From positions 1 through 64,000 of the forward strand of contig CAJMOB010000001.1 of NCBI GenBank assembly GCA_905214925.1: 64,000 nucleotides of DNA, read 5' to 3'. Below the pieces are notes generated by a model. It was not told the DNA's origin and searched no databases. It saw only the letters and a list, made by a program, of their open reading frames with translations. The stretch comes from Scybalomonas sp905214925. Its GTDB lineage: Bacteria; Bacillota; Clostridia; Lachnospirales; Lachnospiraceae. The number at the start of each line of letters is the position of its first letter. Position 1 is the stretch's first letter. The translations under genes and the position numbers were made by a program. This document shows positions 26,471 through 35,366 of the stretch, one piece after another.

Positions 26471-27301
26471 ATGAAAAAAAGACGTGGATATTTGCATAAC
26501 AACTATCAACTTTTTTATTTAAAAGATCAACAGACAAAAGAAATCGAAGAACATTATCATGAATTTCCAAAGATTGTTGTATTTATATCTGGAAAAGCTT
26601 CTTACCTCATTGAAGGATGTACTTACGAACTACAACCTTATGATATTTTACTTATCCATCAAAATGACATTCATAAACCACTCATTGATCTTTCTCTTCC
26701 TTATGAGCGGTATATTTTGTGGGTAGATCCTGCTTTTCTACACTCGTATAGCCAAAAAAGTTCAGAATTACTGGCTTGTTTTCAAATCGCCTCCCAAAAT
26801 AATCTACATTTATTACGGCTAAAAGACTCTGCTCTTATGATCTTTCAAAGTCATATAAAAGCCCTCCATCAAGAACTTATGTCTTCTGACTTTGGAAGCG
26901 ATATTATGGCAGATACGTTCCTCTTTCAGATTATGGTGCAATTAAATCGGGAGCTTTTATCTAGAAATAACGCGATTACTTCTTATAATAGTGATCCAAG
27001 AATCCAGTCTCTCATTCAATATATTCGCGATCACTTAGAACAACCGCTTTCCATTCCTGAGCTGGCCAATCAGCTTTACGTAAGCCCATCTTACCTAATG
27101 CATCTTTTTCGCCAAGAGACAGGCATGAGCCTTCATCAATATATTACAAGAAAACGGATTCAGCTAGCAGCTTCTCGCCTAAAAGAAGGAATTCCTGCTA
27201 CTGAAGTTTGTTTCTCCTGTGGATTCCAAGATTATTCCACATTTTCAAGAGCTTTTAAAAAAATATTTAAAACTTCTCCTGGGCAATATAATAACAGCTA
27301 A
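26471..27301 (+). CDS. AraC-family transcriptional regulator with cupin sensor domain
   Basis: About 276 residues. The N-terminal half is a cupin-like pocket (EHYHEFPKIVVFISGKASYLIEG, YDILLIHQNDIHKP). The C-terminal half has two helix-turn-helices (LSIPELANQLYVSPSYLMHLFRQ and TEVCFSCGFQDYSTFSRAFKKIF). The ATG at 26471 is preferred because TGGAGAT lies 8 bp upstream. Ligand is likely a sugar or similar small molecule. It heads a two-gene plus-strand group, but no catabolic gene sits beside it. Confidence 0.87.
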   Translation: MKKRRGYLHNNYQLFYLKDQQTKEIEEHYHEFPKIVVFISGKASYLIEGCTYELQPYDILLIHQNDIHKPLIDLSLPYERYILWVDPAFLHSYSQKSSELLACFQIASQNNLHLLRLKDSALMIFQSHIKALHQELMSSDFGSDIMADTFLFQIMVQLNRELLSRNNAITSYNSDPRIQSLIQYIRDHLEQPLSIPELANQLYVSPSYLMHLFRQETGMSLHQYITRKRIQLAASRLKEGIPATEVCFSCGFQDYSTFSRAFKKIFKTSPGQYNNS

Positions 27302-27360
27302 GATTCAACATCTTTCTCTTTTTGAATATAGTAAAAGAAAGAATAATTAGGTGGTTTTTT

Positions 27361-28011
27361 ATGATATCCCTTACTATATTGATGGAAATTCTAGTGTTCA
27401 CCTTAGCACTTTCTATAGATAGTTTTGCCGCCTCTTTTGCCTATGGAGCGGGAAAAATCAAAATTCCGTTTTCTTCTGTCTTAACAATGAGTGGCCTTTG
27501 TAGTGGCATTTTATTCCTTTCTTTACTGATCGGACATAGTGTAACTTCTGTTATTCCCAGTGAAACAGCAAACGGAATTAGCTTTTTCTTATTAAGCACG
27601 ATTGGATTTATCAAACTATTTGATAGCCGTATTCGCCATCTCATCAACGAAGGCGGACTCAAAAAAAGAAAGATTCATTTTCAATTTTGTAGCATTTCTT
27701 TTATTATAACAATTTATGGTGATCCAGAAAAAGCTAATATCGATAAAGGACAGGATCTCTCTCCAAAAGAAGCCATTTCTCTTGCGCTTGCACTGTCTCT
27801 TGACAGCGGCATTGCTGGCCTTTCTGCGGGAACTCCTGCCCTTCATCCATTTCTCACTCTTTTTTGTTCTCTTATCTTTGGGATTTTTGCTGTCATACTC
27901 GGTAGTTCTCTTGGCAATCGGCTAACAGAAAAGTCAAATCTCGATTTTACATGGCTTGGAGGTTTTCTCTTAATCTGCCTTGCCTTTTTTGAATATTTCT
28001 TTGCCCCATAA
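27361..28011 (+). CDS. ytaF: sporulation membrane protein YtaF
   Basis: A 216-residue membrane protein of the MntP/YtaF family with about six helices. Repeated motifs ALSIDSFAASFAYG and ALALSLDSGIAGLSAG each carry the family Asp within a helix. The central insert (RHLINEGGLKKRKIHF and DPEKANIDKGQDLSPKEA) is typical of YtaF rather than MntP. Start at the ATG at 27361 with TAGGTGG 7 bp upstream. YtaF is conserved in spore formers; its exact role is not established, possibly divalent cation transport. Confidence 0.83.
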   Translation: MISLTILMEILVFTLALSIDSFAASFAYGAGKIKIPFSSVLTMSGLCSGILFLSLLIGHSVTSVIPSETANGISFFLLSTIGFIKLFDSRIRHLINEGGLKKRKIHFQFCSISFIITIYGDPEKANIDKGQDLSPKEAISLALALSLDSGIAGLSAGTPALHPFLTLFCSLIFGIFAVILGSSLGNRLTEKSNLDFTWLGGFLLICLAFFEYFFAP

Positions 28012-28052
28012 TGCAGGAAAACTTTCCATTAGATTTCCTAAAATTTACGCTT

Positions 28053-30749
28053 TCACTCATCTTTTTCAACTTCATAGACCTTAATTTCTCTGTCTTTTTT
28101 ACGCTCTTCTCCAAACCGAAGTGCTAATATTTCATGAGTTAATAATGGCATCATTGATAAGAAAATAAGCATTTCCCATTCTTGTAGCGTCAGGCGCACT
28201 GTGCCAAATACAGCTACAAAATAAGGATTTTCTGTCACTAGAAGCTGAAGACCCATTCCAAAAATAAGAGCACCAATCATCCATTTATTTTGTAAATGGT
28301 TCATTCGAAAGATGGAAAGTTCGGTATTTCTCATGCCAATGGCATGAAAAAGCTGAGAAATTCCAAGTACTGTAAAGGCATATGTTTGAGAGCGTTTTAA
28401 AATATCTTCTTGTTGTAATAGCGCTAGCATAGCGTCTAAATGGAAGCCTGTTCCATTCGCCATACTCTGCACATAAGGAACTGTAAAATACGCTAATAAA
28501 CTAAGTCCTCCAATTAAAGCCCCATAAAAAATTGTGCAAAACAGTCCTCCATGGGCAAACAGGCTCTCTTTTGCCTTTCTTGGAGGTTTTTCCATCAATA
28601 ACTGATGTTGATTAATATCCACACCTAATGCTAATGCAGGAAAAGAGTCTGTAATTAAATTGATCCATAAAATGTGGCTGGCTTTTAATGGAGATGGCAT
28701 TCCAAGAAGCACTGCAACAAACATCGTAATAATTTCCCCAAAGTTTGAGGATAATAAAAATAAAATCGCCTTCTTAATATTGGCATAAATTCCTCTGCCC
28801 TCTTCAATGGCTTTTTCAATGGTGGCAAAATTATCATCTACTAAAATTAAATCTGCTGCTTCTTTTGCTACATCGGTTCCATGAAGTCCCATAGCAATCC
28901 CAATATCGGCGTTTTTTAAAGAAGGGGCATCATTGACTCCATCTCCTGTCATTGCCACAATCTCCCCTCTTCGTTTAAAACCGTTCACAATTCTTACCTT
29001 ATGAGCAGGCGATACTCTTGCAAAAACACGAAGTTTTGAAAGCCTTTTTTCCAATTCTTCATCAGAAATTTTATCTAACTCACTTCCACTCATACATTGT
29101 TCTTTTTTGGTGGCAATACCCAGTTCTTTTGCAATGGCAAAGGCAGTATCCACATGATCCCCTGTAATCATAACTGTGGAAACTCCAGCGGCTTTAAATG
29201 TTTCAATGGCTCCTTTTGCCTCTGGTCTTGCTGGATCGACCATTCCTACCAGCCCTAAAAAGGTCAGTTCTTGTTCCATCGGCTGTTTATCATTTTCTCT
29301 TTTTGCTACAGCTAATACGCGCAATGCTTTTTTGGACATCCACTCCATCGCTGTTTCTATCGCTTTTTTATCCGCCATAGAAAAACTTCTTGTCCGTCCT
29401 CTTTCTTCTATTTTAGAACATCGTCTTAAAATTTCATCCGTAGACCCCTTTGTATAACTAATGGTTCCCATTCCATTTTGATGAAGGGTTGTCATCATTT
29501 TTCGCGTGGAATCAAATGGAATTTCATGAATTCTTGGATATTGTGGTTCTAAACTTTCTTTTTGAAATCCTAATTGATTACCGAACTCTAATAAAGCAAG
29601 TTCTGTTGGATCTCCTAGTTTCCTTCCCTCTTTTATTTTTCCATCATTGCAAAGAACAAAGCCTTTTATATAATCAGAAGAAACGTTGTTAGAAATTTCA
29701 TCCACCGGATAGATTTTTCCATCAAAATACCCATAGGTAACTGTCATTTTATTTTGTGTTAACGTCCCTGTTTTATCAGAACAAACCACACTGACTGCTC
29801 CTAATGTCTCCACAGAAGGCAGACGTCTTACAATGGTCTGTACCTTTACCATTCTTGATACACTAAGGGCTAACACAATTGTAACAACGGCTGGTAACCC
29901 TTCTGGCACTGCTGCAACTGCCAGTGATATGGCCGTAAGAAGCATCTCAAAAATAGGTCTTTTTTGCCATACGGCAATTAAAAATAAAGCAATACATAGT
30001 AAAACTGCCACACCACTCAATAAGGTTCCAAGTTCTGCTAATTTTTTTTGAAGAGGTGTTGTCTCATCTTCTGACTGATTTAACAAACTGGCGATCTTTC
30101 CAATCTCTGTTTCCATTCCTGTGGCGACAACGACTCCTTCTCCTCTTCCATTAATAATGTTGGTCGTTGTAAAAACCATATTCTTTTGATCGCCTAATGG
30201 CAACTCTTTTTTTGAAAGAAACGAAGCATCTTTACTTGTAGGAATGGATTCTCCTGTTAAAGCAGACTCTTCTGCTTTCAAACTGCTAGACTCCAAAAGG
30301 CGAATATCTGCTGGCACTTGTCTCCCTGCTTCTAGCAATACAATATCCCCTGGCACTAATTGTTTTGCTTCTATTTCATATATCTTTCCTTCTCGTTTTA
30401 CAATTGCTGTAGGGCTTGTCAATTTTTTTAGCGCCTCTAATGCTTTTAACGCCTTTCCTTCTTGTACGACCCCAACAACAGCATTTACAAAAATGACAAC
30501 TAAAATAATGACTGTATCACTAAACTCCCCCAATAACATAGAAATAGCTCCAGCAATAAATAAAATAAAAATCAATGGTTCATTTAGCTGTTCTAAAAAC
30601 ATCTCGTACCATTTCTTTGGCTCTTTATGCTGTAATTCATTTTCTCCATAACGTTTTAATCGTCTTTTAGCTTCCGCCTCTGTTATTCCGATTTTCTCAT
30701 CTGTTCCATATTCTTTTATCAGCTCTTTTTTACTCTTTGTCTCATACAT
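28053..30749 (-). CDS. P2A-type Ca2+-translocating P-type ATPase
   Basis: An 898-residue pump with the SERCA/PMR1 layout: N-terminal cation ATPase domain, TGES (ALTGESIPT), the PEGLPAVV helix 4 site, DKTGTLTQNKM phosphorylation motif, TGDHVDTA, GDGVNDAPSLKNADIG, and DLILVDDNFATI. Transmembrane residues NLITDSFPALALGV in TM6 supply further Ca ligands. It exports calcium, possibly manganese. A ribosome site GGGAGAAG precedes the ATG. It is monocistronic and convergent with ytaF. I find no yybP-ykoY riboswitch before it. Confidence 0.93.
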   Translation of the reverse strand: MYETKSKKELIKEYGTDEKIGITEAEAKRRLKRYGENELQHKEPKKWYEMFLEQLNEPLIFILFIAGAISMLLGEFSDTVIILVVIFVNAVVGVVQEGKALKALEALKKLTSPTAIVKREGKIYEIEAKQLVPGDIVLLEAGRQVPADIRLLESSSLKAEESALTGESIPTSKDASFLSKKELPLGDQKNMVFTTTNIINGRGEGVVVATGMETEIGKIASLLNQSEDETTPLQKKLAELGTLLSGVAVLLCIALFLIAVWQKRPIFEMLLTAISLAVAAVPEGLPAVVTIVLALSVSRMVKVQTIVRRLPSVETLGAVSVVCSDKTGTLTQNKMTVTYGYFDGKIYPVDEISNNVSSDYIKGFVLCNDGKIKEGRKLGDPTELALLEFGNQLGFQKESLEPQYPRIHEIPFDSTRKMMTTLHQNGMGTISYTKGSTDEILRRCSKIEERGRTRSFSMADKKAIETAMEWMSKKALRVLAVAKRENDKQPMEQELTFLGLVGMVDPARPEAKGAIETFKAAGVSTVMITGDHVDTAFAIAKELGIATKKEQCMSGSELDKISDEELEKRLSKLRVFARVSPAHKVRIVNGFKRRGEIVAMTGDGVNDAPSLKNADIGIAMGLHGTDVAKEAADLILVDDNFATIEKAIEEGRGIYANIKKAILFLLSSNFGEIITMFVAVLLGMPSPLKASHILWINLITDSFPALALGVDINQHQLLMEKPPRKAKESLFAHGGLFCTIFYGALIGGLSLLAYFTVPYVQSMANGTGFHLDAMLALLQQEDILKRSQTYAFTVLGISQLFHAIGMRNTELSIFRMNHLQNKWMIGALIFGMGLQLLVTENPYFVAVFGTVRLTLQEWEMLIFLSMMPLLTHEILALRFGEERKKDREIKVYEVEKDE

Positions 30750-30851
30750 AATTTTCTTCTCCCTTCCCTGTCCTATTTCGCCATATTCTTTCTTTATTTT
30801 CTTCCTACATTGCCTTCTGCTAATCGTATGAAAAAAAAAATAAAATTATGC

Positions 30852-30900
30852 TTGACATTCAGAAAAAATAGTTTTATACTAAAACAGTAATCATTATCAA
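30852..30900 (+). promoter_or_regulatory. promoter and PerR-type operator of perR
   Basis: TTGACA (30852-30857), 17 bp, TATACT (30875-30880). Immediately downstream AACAGTAATCATTATCAA (30883-30900) is an imperfect copy of the palindrome before rubrerythrin. This indicates autorepression. Confidence 0.8.
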
Positions 30901-30940
30901 TACTAATTTTGAAAATTTAATAGTTGTAAGGAGAATGCCT

Positions 30941-31345
30941 ATGAGCCATGTTTTAAAAAAGAGTAAACAACGCGATGCGATTTTAACTTTTTTAGAATCT
31001 AGAACGGATCATCCGTCTGCTGATGTTATTTATATGCATATGAGAGAAATTATGCCAAATATCAGCTTAGGCACTGTATATCGCAATCTCGGTCTACTCT
31101 GTGAGCTCGGACAGATTACCAAACTTCCCTGCGACGACAAAGTAGATCGATATGATGCTAGAATCAGTCCTCATAATCACTTTATATGTGAGAAATGTGG
31201 AAAGGTGATCGATCTAGAGATGGATTCTATTGATTTCATTAAAGATATGGCATCAGAAAACTTTCATGGTCAAGTTTCAAGATACACTACGTTCTTCTAT
31301 GGAACTTGCGAAGAATGTTTAAAGAATCCAAAGTTAGAAAGTTAA
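30941..31345 (+). CDS. perR: PerR-like peroxide-sensing Fur-family repressor
   Basis: A 134-residue Fur-fold regulator. DNA-binding helix NISLGTVYRNLGLLCELGQI; regulatory residues in RYDARISPHNHF, where the Asp matches PerR D85; zinc pairs CEKC and CEEC. The His of RTDHPSADVI fits the PerR oxidised His37 position. The second ATG (30941) is chosen because AAGGAG lies 7 bp before it. The same operator precedes it and reverse rubrerythrin, so it should repress both until iron-catalysed peroxide oxidation releases it. Confidence 0.88.
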   Translation: MSHVLKKSKQRDAILTFLESRTDHPSADVIYMHMREIMPNISLGTVYRNLGLLCELGQITKLPCDDKVDRYDARISPHNHFICEKCGKVIDLEMDSIDFIKDMASENFHGQVSRYTTFFYGTCEECLKNPKLES

Positions 31346-31487
31346 TCGTTTTAAATTTGCATTTTATGGGCTTTCATAAAAATATTGAATATACAATTTC
31401 TTTCAATAGGAATTAAATTTTGTGAAAGCTCATTCTATCCGAACAATAGATAATGAAAAAAGTCAAAAAAAGTTTTTTTAAAAACTC

Positions 31488-31544
31488 TTGACAATTTAAA
31501 GTTAAAATGCTAAAATAAACTTAATAACAGTAATCATTACTGTT
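31488..31544 (+). promoter_or_regulatory. promoter and PerR operator of rubrerythrin
   Basis: TTGACA (31488-31493), 17 bp, TAAAAT (31511-31516), then the perfect 9-1-9 palindrome AACAGTAATCATTACTGTT (31526-31544) around the expected transcription start. Confidence 0.88.
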
Positions 31545-31608
31545 TAAGAGTTTTAAAATAATAATAGTAGTAAAAAATAATAGTTTTATAGAAAAGGAGA
31601 TTATGAAA

Positions 31609-32151
31609 ATGAAAAAATTTGTATGTATGGTTTGTGGTTATGTTCATGAAGGAGAAACAGCTCCAGAAAAATGTCCAGTTTGTAATGCACCAGCTTCTAA
31701 ATTCCAAGAACAATCAGCTGATATGGCATGGGCTGCAGAACACGTTGTAGGTGTTGCTCAGGGCGCTAGCGAAGATATCATGGAAGACTTAAGAGCTAAC
31801 TATGAAGGTGAATGTAAAGAAGTTGGTATGTACTTAGCTATGGCTAGAGTTGCTCATAGAGAAGGATATCCAGAAATCGGTTTATACTGGGAAAAAGCTG
31901 CTTACGAAGAAGCAGAACACGCTGCTAAATTCGCTGAATTACTTGGTGAAGTATTAACAGATTCTACAAAGAAAAACCTTGAAATGCGTGTAGAAGCTGA
32001 AAACGGTGCTACAGCTGGTAAATTCGACTTAGCAAAACGTGCAAAAGCTGCTAACTTAGACGCTATCCATGATACAGTTCATGAAATGGCTAGAGACGAA
32101 GCTCGTCACGGAAAAGCTTTCAAAGGTTTATTAGAAAGATACTTCGGCTAA
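31609..32151 (+). CDS. reverse rubrerythrin (NADH peroxidase component)
   Basis: About 180 residues with the rubredoxin-like domain first (C6, C9, C22, C25) and the four-helix diiron domain second (EGECKEVGMYLAMARVAHREG, EKAAYEEAEHAAKF, DTVHEMARDEARHGKA). This domain order defines reverse rubrerythrin, studied in Clostridium acetobutylicum, which reduces hydrogen peroxide and oxygen. AAGGAG lies 9 bp before the chosen ATG; another ATG two codons upstream is possible. Strong ribosome site, clean codons and a perfect PerR-type operator suggest high, peroxide-induced expression. Confidence 0.92.
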   Translation: MKKFVCMVCGYVHEGETAPEKCPVCNAPASKFQEQSADMAWAAEHVVGVAQGASEDIMEDLRANYEGECKEVGMYLAMARVAHREGYPEIGLYWEKAAYEEAEHAAKFAELLGEVLTDSTKKNLEMRVEAENGATAGKFDLAKRAKAANLDAIHDTVHEMARDEARHGKAFKGLLERYFG

Positions 32152-32177
32152 TTCATACGATTAAATCTTATATAAAT

Positions 32178-32207
32178 AAAAAGGTACTTCAAAAGAAGTA
32201 CCTTTTT
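32178..32207 (+). terminator. intrinsic terminator after rubrerythrin
   Basis: Perfect 13-bp stem aaaaaggtacttc / gaagtaccttttt with a 4-nt loop and T-rich tail. Confidence 0.9.
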
Positions 32208-32276
32208 TATTTATCTTAAGAAACACTTTTCATCTCCCATGTTACTTTCCAATTTTCGGTTAATGGAATGTTATGC

Positions 32277-33065
32277 TCACATATGTCCACTGTCTTCCAA
32301 TATAAGCATTGCATTGATTTCGTCCTCAGATTCTTTCATTCCACGAGATATCCACTCCATAAGCCAACCATAAATCCCATAAGCAAGAAATGCTTTTTCA
32401 TATGTTTCTTTGTTATCCATTTCTATTTTGGGACCACTCACAGCTTTGATCGTATCCAACATCATATCTGTTAGGTTATTATCATATAAAATCATATAAA
32501 AATCCGCATGGTTAGCAACTGTTGCTGCATTAATCACTCCAACTCCACCCTGTGAATGTCCCATAAGACCTATATTTTCCAAATCTGCCGATTGATAAAA
32601 AGGATTACTACTCCAATCTAACACTACTTTCGCATCGTTAAGCTTAATCATAAGCCTCAGGCACATCTCAGAAGAAAATCCATTCCACGAATATTCCTCA
32701 TCTGTTCCTACTACAATAAATCCCCATGTTGCCATTCTCTTTAACCAAGCTCTGCATTTAGATGCAGGCACACCTGTTCCATTAGAACAAATGATGAGAG
32801 GAAATTTTTTATTTATTCTAGTTATATCCGTAGGATAGTAAATCAGATATTTTTTGAAGTTTTGCATGACAGCAATCTCCTTTAATTGAATATCACTGTA
32901 CGGACCAACACCTAAATATTTCGCTTCAATATCTCCGCCAGTTTCAATCTCCTCATAATAGTTCTTGCTTACAAGCTGTCTCTTAGAGTTCCAAATCAGA
33001 AATCCAACAATAACTATAACAATTAATAAAAACAGGATCCCAATAACTTTCAATACTTTTTTCAT
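32277..33065 (-). CDS. membrane-anchored alpha/beta hydrolase
   Basis: A 262-residue protein with an N-terminal membrane anchor (VLKVIGILFLLIVIVIVGFLI) and an extracellular alpha/beta-hydrolase domain. The nucleophile elbow is GHSQGG, the putative oxyanion-hole segment is ICSNGTGVPASK, and a terminal GHM supplies the catalytic His. The pattern resembles chlorophyllase/PAF-acetylhydrolase-like proteins; substrate unknown. The C-terminus ends directly after the His, shorter than many relatives, so slight truncation cannot be excluded. No operon partner. Confidence 0.78.
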   Translation of the reverse strand: MKKVLKVIGILFLLIVIVIVGFLIWNSKRQLVSKNYYEEIETGGDIEAKYLGVGPYSDIQLKEIAVMQNFKKYLIYYPTDITRINKKFPLIICSNGTGVPASKCRAWLKRMATWGFIVVGTDEEYSWNGFSSEMCLRLMIKLNDAKVVLDWSSNPFYQSADLENIGLMGHSQGGVGVINAATVANHADFYMILYDNNLTDMMLDTIKAVSGPKIEMDNKETYEKAFLAYGIYGWLMEWISRGMKESEDEINAMLILEDSGHM

Positions 33066-33213
33066 AATACAAATCTCTTAACCTTTTCCCAGTTCAATAA
33101 TGTATTTATATCAGCACTGATGGAACATTTATATCATTGGGATATGTCTATGTCAATAGATTCATCAAAAATGAAACAAAGCTGAGTAGTTTGTATCAGC
33201 GATAAATAACAAA

Positions 33214-33248
33214 AAAATGAGAAGCCCACTTATTGAGCTTCTCATTTT
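33214..33248 (-). terminator. terminator after the Ig-like pseudogene
   Basis: Perfect 12-bp stem aaaatgagaagc / gcttctcatttt with an 11-nt loop. Confidence 0.82.
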
Positions 33249-33290
33249 CATAAAGAGTCATCCTATATTTAATTCTTTTTCATCAATATT

Positions 33291-33736
33291 TCATTTTGCT
33301 TCTATTGTATCTGTAATACCAACAAAATTATCTTGAGATTCGGAATTTACTTCTGTATTAGGTGTTTCTTCGGTGCTAGGTACTGTTGTCTTAATCGTAA
33401 ATGTAACCGTTGTTTTATTATTGCCGTTATCCATAGCAATAATTGTATATTCACCAGCTTCCACATTTGAGAAATCCCAAATATCTGTTAACCAAACAAG
33501 ATTTCCTTTGTACCTTCTTTTAATTCAATAGAGTCTTTTACATTACTCTTTTTGCTAGATTCCCCTGCTTGTATTGTATTAATTGTTTGAATTGTCGTAT
33601 TATCCACACTAGATGCCATAACTGGTGTTCTGTTTTGTTCAGCAGACATAATATATTGTAAAATTTTTATCTTTTTTGCTCCGATTGACCCAATTAGAAG
33701 AAAATTATTTCCCACCCATATTTTAATTATTTTCAT
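33291..33736 (-). pseudogene. frameshifted gene with C-terminal Ig-like domain
   Basis: The first frame starts at 33736 and ends at a TAA at 33488 after KEGTKEILFG. Losing one base would explain the break: the adjoining frame continues with LTDIWDFSNVEAGEYTIIAM, a bacterial Ig-like strand pattern, and runs to TGA at 33293-33291 after a Thr/Glu-rich tail. N-terminal residues do not form a clear signal peptide, so the front may be damaged too. Either a decaying surface protein gene or a sequencing error; function unknown. Confidence 0.7.
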
Positions 33737-33859
33737 AGCTGCCGCCTTGTTCTCCTTATGTAACTTGATCTATTATACCTATATATGGTATATATTTATC
33801 AACGAAACTTTCTTGTTTCAACTTGTTAAATAATTTCCAAAAAACAGGAGGATTGACTT

Positions 33860-34483
33860 ATGTCTGAACTAAATACATTATTGAAACAATTAGATCAAAT
33901 GCATTCTCTACTTCTTTCTTATCCAAAAGAAACCTTGATAGAGCTTTATCAAAAAGTACTTCAATCAGGCTTTTCTTCTTGCTACGATACTGCCAATCAA
34001 CGAATTCTTTCTCTATCACTTCAAGAAGAACTCTCAGTTACCGAACAGTTAATCAAAGAACTTCACCATACTCTCTCCTTAGAAAGCTCTGATGAATATC
34101 GTTCTATTGATCTAGTACCAACAAATGGATATCATCATCCACCAAAGGAAGAGCTTGATCATATTATGCGTCATTTAGCCGATCAATTTCGTTCTTCTGT
34201 CTCTACTTTACATCCAATCGAATTAGCCTCTATGATGCACAAACGCATTTTAGATATCCAGCCATTTACAAAAGGGAACGAAGAAATTGCATTTTTACTT
34301 ATGAATACGATTTTACTTTCCTATGGATATACGCCTTTTGTCCAGAACGAAGAAACAAAATCTTCTTATGAGAAAGCAATCAGCATTGCTAGAACTCAGT
34401 ACGATATGGAACCTCTTTCCCTTGTTATCGCTCATGGAGTTCTTTCTTCCATGAAACAAGTGTTAGAGTCACTTTCTCACTAA
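33860..34483 (+). CDS. Fic-domain-like protein with a degenerate active site
   Basis: A 207-residue protein. Residues about 90-165 resemble a Fic core: HPIELASMMHKRILDIQPFTKGN then LLMNTILLSYGY. The canonical HPFxxGNGR loop reads QPFTKGNEE (134-142); the catalytic His is Gln and the Arg is Glu, so AMPylation is unlikely. It may be a structural or regulatory relic. The N-terminal half is helical and unrecognised. It stands alone on the plus strand. Confidence 0.68.
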   Translation: MSELNTLLKQLDQMHSLLLSYPKETLIELYQKVLQSGFSSCYDTANQRILSLSLQEELSVTEQLIKELHHTLSLESSDEYRSIDLVPTNGYHHPPKEELDHIMRHLADQFRSSVSTLHPIELASMMHKRILDIQPFTKGNEEIAFLLMNTILLSYGYTPFVQNEETKSSYEKAISIARTQYDMEPLSLVIAHGVLSSMKQVLESLSH

Positions 34484-34517
34484 AAATGATGGGAAAACAA
34501 AGTGTGCATTTGACATA

Positions 34518-34565
34518 AAAAAGAGTTGTTGTGAAACAAAATATTGTTTCACAACAACTCTTTTT
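34518..34565. terminator. bidirectional terminator between Fic-like and GntR genes
   Basis: Perfect 22-bp stem beginning aaaaagagttgttgtg and ending cacaacaactcttttt with a 4-nt loop, between convergent genes. Confidence 0.9.
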
Positions 34566-34574
34566 AGATTAGTC

Positions 34575-35270
34575 TTATTTTTTTTTCTGTGCTTGTTCCT
34601 CTTGTTCTTGAATATTGCGAATCATAATAATTTCTTGATTATAGATATGCATTTTAACGCAGTTCATTGCTTTTTCTCTATCATTATTTATAATGGCATC
34701 ATAAATTTCTTTGTGCTCTTTTAACAGCACTCCATGATAGTCTTCATCTTTTGTATACTCGATTCGATAACGATAGATCTGCTCTCTTAAATTATTTAAA
34801 ATCTGTATTAAACGTTCATTTTTTGTTGTCTTAAAAATGATATCATGAAACTCTACATCTTTATCCACAATCTCTGGGATATTTTTACTGGCTACTGCCG
34901 TTTCAAACTCCTTTAACTTAATCTTTAGCTCTTCTTTTTCTTCCTCCGTAATTCTCTCACAGGCTAAAGACGCACATAATTCTTCTAACGCACAGCGAAC
35001 TTCTAATACATTTCTTAAATCTTTTTCCGTAATTCTAGCTACCTCAGCGCCTTTTCTTGGAATCATAACAACAAGTCCTTCTAATTCCAACTTTCTTATA
35101 GCTTCTCTAACAGGGGTACGACTTACTCCAAGTCGCTCTGCCAAAGCAATTTCCATCAATCGCTCTCCTGGTGTAAATTCTCCTGTTAAAATTGCCTGAC
35201 GAAGTGTATTAAATACCACATCACGAAGTGGTAAATATTCATTGATATTTACTTTTAATTTATCGTTCAT
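34575..35270 (-). CDS. GntR-family regulator, FadR subfamily
   Basis: A 231-residue regulator: winged helix (NTLRQAILTGEFTPGERLMEIAL, LGVSRTPVREAIRKLELEGLV) and an all-helical FCD domain with EVRCALEELCA, the EFHDIIF block and HKEIYDAIINND carrying the usual metal-binding His and Asp. Ligands of this group are carboxylic acids; the specific one is unknown. The start at 35270 follows AGGGAG. Downstream of ispE on the same strand with a 97-bp gap. Confidence 0.9.
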   Translation of the reverse strand: MNDKLKVNINEYLPLRDVVFNTLRQAILTGEFTPGERLMEIALAERLGVSRTPVREAIRKLELEGLVVMIPRKGAEVARITEKDLRNVLEVRCALEELCASLACERITEEEKEELKIKLKEFETAVASKNIPEIVDKDVEFHDIIFKTTKNERLIQILNNLREQIYRYRIEYTKDEDYHGVLLKEHKEIYDAIINNDREKAMNCVKMHIYNQEIIMIRNIQEQEEQAQKKK

Positions 35271-35366
35271 CGTTACTCCCTTATTTCTCAATTGTAGTTT
35301 TTATAGTACACCCTATTTTTCATGAGTTTTAAAGTCACTTTTTTCCAAAGGTTATATGCCTATCTC

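Noticed and set aside
30244..30651. 135-codon plus-strand frame opposite the Ca-type ATPase
   Set aside because: Shadow frame; the minus-strand ATPase is fully conserved through it.
28053..30850. yybP-ykoY manganese riboswitch before the Ca-type ATPase
   Set aside because: Such switches often precede this family, but the 100-bp upstream lacks the conserved paired GGGGAGTA-type core.
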